Shown here one piece after another: positions 1 through 6,236 of a stretch of DNA of 7,883 nt (positions within the stretch are counted from its first letter, which is position 1; the number at the start of each line of letters is the position of its first letter). Below the pieces are notes generated by a model. The model did not search any database. It saw only the letters and a program-made list of their open reading frames with translations, and had not been told where the DNA came from. The DNA comes from Caldifarciminota bacterium (GTDB lineage Bacteria; Hydrothermota; E44-bin80): positions 1 to 7,883 of the forward strand of contig JAGMEZ010000304.1 of assembly GCA_023127905.1 (NCBI GenBank). Direction: 5' to 3'. A program made the position numbers and the translations under genes.

Positions 1-5
1 ATCCA

Positions 6-28
6 CGCAGGCTAAAGCCTGCGCCTAC
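6..28 (-). repeat. GTAG-headed palindromic intergenic repeat
   Basis: The plus strand has a perfect 7-bp stem, CGCAGGC (6-12) with GCCTGCG (17-23), around a TAAA loop. Read on the minus strand the stem is preceded by GTAG (28-25). It starts 10 nt beyond the stop of the serine hydrolase gene. No T-run follows the stem on the minus strand, so it does not look like a normal intrinsic terminator. A second element with the same head but a different stem sequence lies at 7016-7039, which suggests a dispersed palindrome family rather than a gene-specific signal. Confidence 0.5.
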
Positions 29-37
29 CTTCTCATA

Positions 38-1105
38 CTACATAGCTACATTAAGACAATGGTTTATGATCTGTTGACGGATGGGTTTAAGGATATTCGG
101 TCTAACTTCTGGGTGTACAGCATTGCTTAAAAAAACAATGAATATCTCTTTTACAGGGTCAATCCATAGTGCGCTTCCTGTAAATCCTGTATGCCAGACG
201 GTTTTTTGAGATAATTCACTGAAATCATCACCTCCAATTAAAAATCCAAGACTCCTTCTTTCACCATCAACGCTCACGCTCTGTTCCATAAGGTACTGGA
301 CAATTTCTGGCTTGAGAACTTTGTCCCCTCCCTGCAGGACACACCTTGCAAATATTGCGAGATCAGAAGCTGTGGAGAAAAGCCCTGCATTGCCGCTTAT
401 ACCCTTAAAACAGTAAAAACTGTTTCCATCATGCACTTCTCCAACAATTGTTCTTTCACGCCATGGAACTTCTGAGTTCTCACCATACTTCTCGCTTAGC
501 TCTTTTTCATGCCTATTCCCCTCCTCAGTTGCAACCAATCTCTTTTTTAGTCTCTGGGCAGGACAGAATCCAGTATCTTTCATTCCCATAGGCTTGAAGA
601 TATTTTTCACTGTAAAATCCTTCAGTGTTTCTCCAGTTATCCTTTCAACAATCTTTCCAAGAAGAATGTAGTCCAGGCAGCTATAAGCAGATTTTTCTTC
701 CCTCATATTCCCAATAAACTGGATAATTTCTTCCTCACAATCCGAATGAATGTATAAAGGATACCAGGAAGGAATAAAAGAAGAATGGGTCAGTAATTCA
801 AAAATTGTTACACCTTCATTAACTGTACCTTTCAATTCTGTTAAAATAGATGATGCACAGTCCTCTAATCTCATCAATCCTGAATTTATGAGTGTTAAAA
901 TTGATACTGAGGTAGCGATAGGTTTCGTTATCGAAGCAACATCAAATATACTGTCCTTTTTCATAATCCTCTTCGTTGGAGTTATTTCAGAATTACCATA
1001 TGCTGAATGAAAAACGTTCTTGTTCTTATTTCCTACAAGGATTACGCAGCCTGGAAAATAACCCTGTTCAATCTTCTCTTCTATAAAACGATCGATTTCA
1101 CACAT
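38..1105 (-). CDS. Serine hydrolase, beta-lactamase/EstB fold; probable AmiE-like N-acetylmuramoyl-peptide amidase
   Basis: This 355-residue protein has the class C beta-lactamase/esterase fold. It shows the SxxK nucleophile motif S58-I-T-K61, a tyrosine motif Y141-S-C143 followed by DYILLG, and H305-T-G307 at the KTG position. The segments VGEVHDGNS (221-229) and GNAGLFSTASDLA (238-250) are typical of the subfamily. There is no signal peptide, since the domain begins within the first 20 residues, so the enzyme is probably cytoplasmic. ATG 1105 is preceded by AAGGG (1113-1117) at 7-nt spacing. The gene overlaps the end of the kinase gene by 25 nt, so translation is probably coupled. In Bacillus subtilis a member of this fold, AmiE (YbbE), sits beside NamZ and removes stem peptides from MurNAc; I infer the same role here. 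An esterase or D-amino-acid peptidase cannot be excluded. The fold is secure and the substrate is inferred from context. Confidence 0.85.
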   Translation of the reverse strand: MCEIDRFIEEKIEQGYFPGCVILVGNKNKNVFHSAYGNSEITPTKRIMKKDSIFDVASITKPIATSVSILTLINSGLMRLEDCASSILTELKGTVNEGVTIFELLTHSSFIPSWYPLYIHSDCEEEIIQFIGNMREEKSAYSCLDYILLGKIVERITGETLKDFTVKNIFKPMGMKDTGFCPAQRLKKRLVATEEGNRHEKELSEKYGENSEVPWRERTIVGEVHDGNSFYCFKGISGNAGLFSTASDLAIFARCVLQGGDKVLKPEIVQYLMEQSVSVDGERRSLGFLIGGDDFSELSQKTVWHTGFTGSALWIDPVKEIFIVFLSNAVHPEVRPNILKPIRQQIINHCLNVAM

Positions 1106-2127
1106 TTTGTTACCCTTGAAGAATTTACTATTTTTTTCAAATTTGTAAACTCATCAATTTCATTAAGTCCTTCTCTTAGGTATTTCAAACCCTGTGGTAT
1201 AGCCTTGAGAAACCAATTTTTTCCTCTCTCTTCGGATAAGAACGCAAATGCACCGAGTGCCTGCATATTTCTTTGAATACTTGAAAGAACATAAACTTTT
1301 CTGAATACTTTAAAATCTTTGTAAACATCAACCTTCTCTCTTAACGAAGAATAATAGAAGGAAATCAAATCATCTCTCATTTCCTTTGGCAGGGAAACAT
1401 ACGAATCTCTCAAAAGAGAAGCAAGGTCATATGTAAGCATTCCCCTGTGTGCACTCTGAAAATCAACAATCCGAACAAATCCATCTTTTAAAAAAATATT
1501 CTGTGATTGAAAATCCCTGTGCATAAAGAAAAGAGGTTCGTTAATCAAAGAATGTGCAAGATTATGAAAATCGTCTTCAAAACTATTTATATCCTCTTCG
1601 GGAAGACCACAAAACCTTTCAAGGAAAGCCCATGTGAAATAATGTGATTCCCATCGTAAGACATCGTAATTAAAAATCCTTGTATACACTGGTTTACATT
1701 TCTCAATACCCTTATTCCCCTCGAGCTGAAGATGAATAAGGTTTTTTATCACCTTTTTATAAAGGTGTTCTATAAAATCCATATTATCGCTTTTTCTAAC
1801 AAGGTTGTAAAGACTTTTTGTTCCCACATCCTCCATTATAATTATGTAATCATCTATATCCTTGAAGAATATCTCTGGAACTCCAACCCGTTTCTTTGCA
1901 AGATACTTCTGCATTTGTAGATATTCCCTTGCAGCCTTTTTAGTATCCGAAAACATTATAATAAAAACAATCTCTTCTACCTTATCCAATATTCTAAAAA
2001 ACTCTCTATTCGAACCGCCGGGTAGAAATATTATCTTAGCACTTCTCTTAAGAGGATTGTAATACTCTTTATCCAGCAGTTTATTCACTCGTCTTCGCAC
2101 TTCCCATTTGCTCATTCTCATCAACAT
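1081..2127 (-). CDS. amgK: Aminoglycoside-phosphotransferase-fold sugar kinase, AmgK-like (MurNAc/GlcNAc 1-kinase)
   Basis: The protein has 348 residues counted from ATG 2127. The kinase motifs appear in order: a glycine-rich PGGSNREFFRI (36-46), a hinge-like IIIMEDVG (95-102), the catalytic loop HRDFQSQN (203-210, catalytic Asp205 and metal ligand Asn210), the metal-binding DFQSA (222-226) and YDLASLLRD (233-241). The DFQ and YDLxSLL signatures resemble AmgK, which phosphorylates the anomeric carbon of MurNAc and GlcNAc using ATP. No signal peptide is present, so it should act in the cytoplasm. A TTG at 2130 also opens the frame, but a GAGGTG ribosome site points to ATG 2127. The start lies 9 nt after the nucleotidyltransferase stop and the 3' end overlaps the hydrolase gene. 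Pairing with a MurU-like enzyme is the main reason for choosing AmgK over other small-molecule kinases of this fold. Confidence 0.8.
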   Translation of the reverse strand: MLMRMSKWEVRRRVNKLLDKEYYNPLKRSAKIIFLPGGSNREFFRILDKVEEIVFIIMFSDTKKAAREYLQMQKYLAKKRVGVPEIFFKDIDDYIIIMEDVGTKSLYNLVRKSDNMDFIEHLYKKVIKNLIHLQLEGNKGIEKCKPVYTRIFNYDVLRWESHYFTWAFLERFCGLPEEDINSFEDDFHNLAHSLINEPLFFMHRDFQSQNIFLKDGFVRIVDFQSAHRGMLTYDLASLLRDSYVSLPKEMRDDLISFYYSSLREKVDVYKDFKVFRKVYVLSSIQRNMQALGAFAFLSEERGKNWFLKAIPQGLKYLREGLNEIDEFTNLKKIVNSSRVTKCVKSIVL

Positions 2128-2131
2128 CAAA

Positions 2132-2137
2132 CACCTC
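2132..2137 (-). promoter_or_regulatory. Ribosome binding site of the amgK-like gene
   Basis: GAGGTG on the minus strand lies 4 nt before ATG 2127. Its first G is the last base of the upstream gene's TAG stop (2139-2137). The site favours ATG 2127 over the overlapping TTG at 2130 and implies termination-reinitiation coupling between the two genes. Confidence 0.7.
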
Positions 2138-3078
2138 TATACTACAAAATCATTAGATAAAATACAATTGTTATACGTTTTTCCATCATCAATTGTTGTA
2201 TTATCAAAAATCACGCAGTTCTCAAGCCGTACATCATCACCAATAAAACATCTTTTCCCAATCGACACAAAACCTGAAAGCGTTGCCTTCTTACTTATCC
2301 TGGATTCCTTTCCTATAAAAAATGGTGATTCGGGAAGTGAAAAATTACAGAGAACATTTTTTTTGCCCTTAAGAATTTCATTGTGAACACGAAGGTAATC
2401 TTCTTTCGTCCCGATATCAGACCAGTAACTATTTCTGCAAATGAAGCCAAAAATATTTTCACCTTGTTTTATAAGATTAACATAAGTGTCGATAATATCA
2501 TGGTAAATATCCTCAGGTAGAAAATCAAATATTTTTCTATTTAGTATGGCAATTCCAGTAAAACCAAATGCTTCGATACCGTTCCTTTGAGGTTTCAATC
2601 TTTCTGCAATATTTAGTATTCTTCCATTCTTATCAACTGCGACATCCTTCGAATGTTTCCTATTCTCAACAAGAAGTGTTGCTATTCCATTTTTTTCCTT
2701 ATGAAAGTTGAAAGCATTGCGTATTTTTATATTAGTTACAATATCACCATTATGAACTATAAAATTATCTGCTTTTATGTACCTTCTCATCCTCCCAACA
2801 CCTCCCCCAGTTCCAAGAATCCTATCCTCATCTGAAACCTGTATTTCCAAACCATATTCTTTTCTGTGTAAATATTCAAATATTTTTTCTTTCTGGTGGT
2901 AAGCATTTATACAAATTTTTTCAATTCCCTGCTGTTTCAATGACAGGATTATATTTTCAAGTAGGGGTCTTGTTACAATGGGCAGAAGGGGTTTTGCCAA
3001 AAATCTTGTAATAGGCAAGAGTCTTGTACCTTCACCGGCTGCAAGTATTGCCGCTTCGATCATCCTTAATTCAGACAT
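2137..3078 (-). CDS. murU: Sugar-1-phosphate nucleotidyltransferase with C-terminal beta-helix, MurU-like (MurNAc-1-phosphate uridylyltransferase)
   Basis: This 313-residue protein has an N-terminal NTP_transferase domain. The signature LAAGEGTRL (12-20) is followed by AKPLLPI (28-34), with Lys29 as the conserved signature lysine. GTGGGVG (89-95) contributes to nucleotide/sugar binding, HNGDI (109-113) carries the metal-binding Asp112, and YWSDIGTKEDYL (218-229) is the conserved WxDIGTxxxY motif. Residues about 252-310 have hexapeptide-like left-handed beta-helix periodicity (for example FIGKESRISKKATL and FIGDDVRLENCVIF). Characterised MurU lacks this extension. With the AmgK-like kinase 9 nt downstream, conversion of MurNAc-1-phosphate and UTP to UDP-MurNAc is the best assignment; mannose- or heptose-1-phosphate guanylyltransferases share the fold. 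The start is uncertain: neither ATG 3078 nor ATG 3063 has a properly spaced ribosome site, and 3063 gives the more typical family N-terminus (MIEAAILAAG). Confidence 0.8.
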   Translation of the reverse strand: MSELRMIEAAILAAGEGTRLLPITRFLAKPLLPIVTRPLLENIILSLKQQGIEKICINAYHQKEKIFEYLHRKEYGLEIQVSDEDRILGTGGGVGRMRRYIKADNFIVHNGDIVTNIKIRNAFNFHKEKNGIATLLVENRKHSKDVAVDKNGRILNIAERLKPQRNGIEAFGFTGIAILNRKIFDFLPEDIYHDIIDTYVNLIKQGENIFGFICRNSYWSDIGTKEDYLRVHNEILKGKKNVLCNFSLPESPFFIGKESRISKKATLSGFVSIGKRCFIGDDVRLENCVIFDNTTIDDGKTYNNCILSNDFVV

Positions 3079-3108
3079 AAGGCATAAAACTTAAGCATTT
3101 CTAAAGTA

Positions 3109-3148
3109 GCAGATTTTGCTCTGCGCTTTTTAGCGCGAAACAAGTTTC
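3109..3148 (-). repeat. Three abutting palindromes in the namZ-murU spacer
   Basis: The 224-nt spacer 3079-3302 separates namZ from murU. It holds GCAGA/TCTGC (3109-3113 with 3120-3124), GCGCT/AGCGC around a 4-nt loop (3123-3127 with 3132-3136) and GAAAC/GTTTC (3137-3141 with 3144-3148). The first two share bases and cannot both form fully. There is no T-run on the minus strand, so they do not form an ordinary terminator. They may be a dispersed repeat insertion or an mRNA-processing structure that adjusts murU-amgK expression relative to namZ. I found no convincing sigma-70 promoter in the spacer. Confidence 0.45.
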
Positions 3149-3302
3149 ACTATTCCAAGGCAAAAAATAAAACTCGCATTAGAGAATAGACCAAACTTCC
3201 ATCTTACATTATCCATTATCCTTCCCCTATAAAACTCTTTTTGCTTCTGGTCTTCGATCTAATGCTTTTAGTCTTAAATCTACAATATTTCTAACACATG
3301 TT

Positions 3303-4469
3303 TTATTTATAAAGGAGATACTTTTCACGAATATTTAAAAAATCCTCAATCCCCTCACCACAGGTTTTTTCTATCTCTTCAATAGAGTAATCCTTTTCAA
3401 TCATCTCTCTTATTCTTGAGTTGCCAATCAGTATATCAAAGGGAAGTTTCTCCTCCTCAAATTCATAAGGTGGTTTTCTCCATTTAAAATCCTCTTGATG
3501 TGTTTTTCTTACAGCACGTATTATTTCAAGACCCGTTCTAACAGGTTTGAATCTTCTTCTATCTGTTATATGTAATTGAAATCCCACGCAAGGTTCACCA
3601 ACATATTTGCTCCATGTTGGTTTAAAACAGATAGGTCTCAGCCTGTAACCTGATAACTCGCTTAACTCATCCAATACCAAATCGCAATCAATCCATGGAG
3701 CCCCAAAGTATTCAAAGGGTTTCGTTGTCCCTCTTCCCTCGGATATATTTGTTCCTTCTAAAAGGCACATTCCTGTATAGACTGTTGCAGTATCGAGTGT
3801 AGGCATATTAGTAGAGGGTGAAATCCACGGTAGTCCTGTTTCATCAAACCAGAATGCTCTCTGCCATCCATCCATTTTAATCACATCAAGTTCAACACCT
3901 ATATTAAATTCATTCTTAAGCATTAATGCGAGTTCCCCTATGGTCATACTGTATCTTACAGGGATTGGATATAATCCTACAAAAGATATATATTCCTTGT
4001 CAAGAACAGGTCCTTCTACTTCAAGTCCTCCTATCGGGTTAGGTCTATCAAGCACAATAAATCTTTTTTTAAATTGAGCTGCTTTCTCCATAGCGAGCGA
4101 CATAGTCCAGATAAATGTATAATATCTTGCTCCCACGTCCTGAATATCGAATACAAGCGTATCAACATTCTTAAGCATCCACTTAAGGGGGGCAAGATAC
4201 TTACCGTAAAGACTATAAATAGGTGCACCAGATTGCTCATCCATGAAACCCTTACATTCTTCCTGATCCTGCGATTCACCCCGAATACCATGCTCTGGTC
4301 CAAATAGTGCAGTTATCTTTATGTTATTTTTTTTAAACCTTTTGAGAGTGCTTTCCAAATATCTATTTACCGAGGAAGGATTGATAATAAGTCCAACTCT
4401 TTGATTCTTGAAACGATCAAATCCTTCTCTCTCGAGAACATCGATTCCTGTCTTTACATTTACAGTCAT
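3303..4469 (-). CDS. namZ: Exo-beta-N-acetylmuramidase NamZ (DUF1343, GH171)
   Basis: This 388-residue protein is recognisable over its full length as the DUF1343/NamZ family. NamZ removes MurNAc from the non-reducing end of peptidoglycan fragments. Family motifs appear in order: GLIINPSSV (26-34), LFGPEHGIRGE (55-65, conserved Glu59 and His60), FDIQDVGARYYTF (107-119), LDRPNPIGG (140-148), PSTNMPTLDTA (218-228) and EGTNISEGRGTT (238-249). The length matches the family domain without a leader. The N-terminus MTVNVKTGIDVL is charged and has no hydrophobic stretch, so unlike secreted NamZ proteins this one should stay in the cytoplasm. ATG 4469 is preceded by GAGGG at suitable spacing. The gene lies 95 nt after the TPR gene and 224 nt before the murU-amgK-hydrolase set, which would use the MurNAc it releases. 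The family assignment is firm; the exact substrate (free disaccharide, muropeptide or polymer) is inferred. Confidence 0.9.
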   Translation of the reverse strand: MTVNVKTGIDVLEREGFDRFKNQRVGLIINPSSVNRYLESTLKRFKKNNIKITALFGPEHGIRGESQDQEECKGFMDEQSGAPIYSLYGKYLAPLKWMLKNVDTLVFDIQDVGARYYTFIWTMSLAMEKAAQFKKRFIVLDRPNPIGGLEVEGPVLDKEYISFVGLYPIPVRYSMTIGELALMLKNEFNIGVELDVIKMDGWQRAFWFDETGLPWISPSTNMPTLDTATVYTGMCLLEGTNISEGRGTTKPFEYFGAPWIDCDLVLDELSELSGYRLRPICFKPTWSKYVGEPCVGFQLHITDRRRFKPVRTGLEIIRAVRKTHQEDFKWRKPPYEFEEEKLPFDILIGNSRIREMIEKDYSIEEIEKTCGEGIEDFLNIREKYLLYK

Positions 4470-4504
4470 AATTTTACCCTCTCAATTAACTTCCTATTTT
4501 ACTA

Positions 4505-4533
4505 TTTATGCCATACTATCTATCTGATTTCAA
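4505..4533 (-). promoter_or_regulatory. Candidate sigma-70 promoter upstream of namZ
   Basis: On the minus strand TTGAAA (4533-4528) is followed after 17 nt by CATAAA (4510-4505), matching 5/6 and 4/6 of the consensus hexamers. Transcription would begin about 28 nt before ATG 4469, which leaves room for the GAGGG ribosome site. In AT-rich DNA such matches also occur by chance. If real, it allows the salvage genes to be expressed apart from the TPR gene. Confidence 0.35.
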
Positions 4534-4564
4534 GAGAAAAGCCGCTTTCCCTTTTCCATTATTT

Positions 4565-6076
4565 TTATTTCTTTATCTTGTTTATAAGCTCAATTACTTC
4601 TACGTCCGATGGAGCAAGTTGGGATGCCTGATTCAAATGTACCATTGCCAGATCTAATTGGTCTTTAACAAAGTAAGCAAGTCCAAGATTATACTGTATA
4701 TCAACATTATCCGGTTCTAATTTCATTGCTTTATGTAATACCTCCAAACCTTCATCCATTTTTCCCATTCGTAATAAGATACCACCTCGGAAAAGAATCA
4801 ATTGTACTTCTCCATCAGGAAAATCCTTTTCTATTTTATCTAACTCGGAAAGTGTCTCCTGGTAACGATATTCATATATCAACGGATGGAGGAACATAAG
4901 TCTGTCAACAAGGTTCAGTTCCTTATTCATACCTTTCTTTTTAAGTGCTTCATCAGATTCACGAAAACCAGCTTCAGCATCTTCTTCTATTAGAAGTCGA
5001 TGAACGTTTATAACTGTTATTAAAGCATCATACGGTTGATCAATATCCGGTCTTGTTTCAATTGCCATCTGAGTATATTCTTTAGCTAAGTCAAAATTTG
5101 ATAAGACAAGATAGTACATAGCCAGTGCAATTAATGCATCCACATCACCTGGTGGCTTATTTTTCACAGCAGTATCGAGATATGATTTAATCTCTTTTAA
5201 CATAGGTATCTTCTCTTCTGTCAGAATCGGGAGTTTATCTTCCTCATAAATACCAATTAACACTACATAGTGCATATAAACAATAAATTCCTGAACAGCG
5301 CCAATGAAGAAATTATACTTAAAATTCTCAGGATCACTTTTCAATACTCGATGGACAGGTGAAAAATCTATACTATCAAAGGTCTCTTTTATCTGTGAAA
5401 CAGTTATATCTAAGTGCTCATTAGATTGAGATTCGGCAAGTTTTTTCTCAAAAAGCTGCAGTTGTTGATTCAGAAGACTAAATAATTTTGCAGTAGCACG
5501 TATCAAAGTTTTCATCACTAATGCTTCAGTATTTAAAGAATCAAAGTTGAGTACATGATCAATAATCTTTTCTGCATCCTCATAATTTGCATAACAAACA
5601 TGTATATCTGCTAATTCTATCAACAACGATAAGTAAGTCACCTTCTCAATTGTTGAATCAGCAAGTAATGAATTTATAACTGTATTATCTCCATATCTTC
5701 TGTCCAATTTTACAATTGCGAGTAATGCTTCATGGTCTTTAGGATTCTTTGTGAGAATAGTATCCAATCTAGAAGATAGTGACTTCACAACTCCCATCTT
5801 CTCTTCTTTTAAACCTTCCATATTTAAAAGTGATATCAAATCAATTGTTTGAAGAGGAGTAAGCTTTTTCTTTTCTAATAAATCTGATAGTTCTGTAATC
5901 TGCTCTTTTCGTTCAATTAGTGTAAGCTCTAATAAATCATCCTGTAAAAACTGAATCGAGATATTATATTCAGCACTTCCCAGGCGCGCAGACTCCAGCA
6001 GTTCTTGCTCAGGTTCATCAGACTTTAATGGCAGAGCAAAAACCAGAAAACAAAGCAAAATAATTGTTATTCTCAT
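4565..6076 (-). CDS. Exported TPR-repeat protein of unknown function
   Basis: The 503-residue protein begins with a short signal peptide: MR, a hydrophobic core over residues 3-17, then the polar KSDEPEQ. The only cysteine there (C9) is inside the core, so a lipoprotein site is not apparent and secretion to the periplasm or outside is more likely. The rest is helical. Clear tetratricopeptide repeats lie near the C-terminus (about 424-457 and 458-491, with LEPDNVDIQYNLGLAY as the classic junction), with degenerate ones at about 311-345 and 146-185. TPRs are protein-binding scaffolds; no catalytic domain is visible. ATG 6076 has GGAG with 5-nt spacing. The gene follows a good promoter and is first in the minus-strand series, 95 nt before namZ. 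A link to wall turnover is possible from position only. Confidence 0.8.
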   Translation of the reverse strand: MRITIILLCFLVFALPLKSDEPEQELLESARLGSAEYNISIQFLQDDLLELTLIERKEQITELSDLLEKKKLTPLQTIDLISLLNMEGLKEEKMGVVKSLSSRLDTILTKNPKDHEALLAIVKLDRRYGDNTVINSLLADSTIEKVTYLSLLIELADIHVCYANYEDAEKIIDHVLNFDSLNTEALVMKTLIRATAKLFSLLNQQLQLFEKKLAESQSNEHLDITVSQIKETFDSIDFSPVHRVLKSDPENFKYNFFIGAVQEFIVYMHYVVLIGIYEEDKLPILTEEKIPMLKEIKSYLDTAVKNKPPGDVDALIALAMYYLVLSNFDLAKEYTQMAIETRPDIDQPYDALITVINVHRLLIEEDAEAGFRESDEALKKKGMNKELNLVDRLMFLHPLIYEYRYQETLSELDKIEKDFPDGEVQLILFRGGILLRMGKMDEGLEVLHKAMKLEPDNVDIQYNLGLAYFVKDQLDLAMVHLNQASQLAPSDVEVIELINKIKK

Positions 6077-6136
6077 TACCTCTCCACTATCTCAATAATC
6101 CTTGTTTTTCTTCTTAACTCTCCCTATTGTAGTTTT

Positions 6137-6165
6137 AGTTTATTACAATTAATCACTTCTGTCAA
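6137..6165 (-). promoter_or_regulatory. Sigma-70 promoter for the TPR gene
   Basis: A perfect TTGACA -35 element (6165-6160) is followed after 17 nt by TAAACT (6142-6137, 4/6 of the -10 consensus), reading leftwards. The start point would be near 6130, giving a leader of about 50 nt before ATG 6076. It may drive the whole minus-strand cluster if there is no strong terminator between the TPR gene and namZ; I saw only a weak hairpin there. Confidence 0.55.
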
Positions 6166-6200
6166 CTTCTTTCTTGCAACTTAATCGGACTATTTTTTTA

Positions 6201-6230
6201 TTGACAAGTGAAATATTTGGATGTAAAGAT
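6201..6230 (+). promoter_or_regulatory. Sigma-70 promoter for the membrane protein gene
   Basis: A perfect TTGACA (6201-6206) lies 17 nt before TAAAGA (6224-6229). Alternatively the -10 is AAAGAT (6225-6230) with an extended TG at 6222-6223. The -10 is weak (3/6). The predicted start point, about 6236-6237, falls on the ATG at 6237, so the mRNA may be leaderless. That would agree with the lack of a Shine-Dalgarno site. Confidence 0.45.
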
Positions 6231-6236
6231 ACAGTA

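Noticed and set aside
38..1105. Antibiotic-resistance beta-lactamase
   Set aside because: There is no signal peptide, the YxN motif is altered, and the neighbours are wall-salvage genes. An AmiE/EstB-type hydrolase fits better.
1081..2127. Aminoglycoside resistance phosphotransferase
   Set aside because: The fold is shared, but the DFQSA and YDLASLLRD motifs and the MurU-like neighbour point to an AmgK-type sugar kinase.
3109..3148. CRISPR or riboswitch in the namZ-murU spacer
   Set aside because: The palindromes are unequal and not regularly spaced, and no known riboswitch core could be recognised by eye.
4534..4558. Terminator after the TPR gene
   Set aside because: The minus strand has a 7-bp stem with two wobbles and a CGG loop near GGCTTTTCTC, but the T-rich part is inside the stem and no T-run follows. 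Too weak to annotate.
6174..6236. TTG 6174 start giving a 228-residue membrane protein
   Set aside because: It lies upstream of the TTGACA promoter element and has no ribosome site; the extra 21 residues are not membrane-like or motif-bearing.
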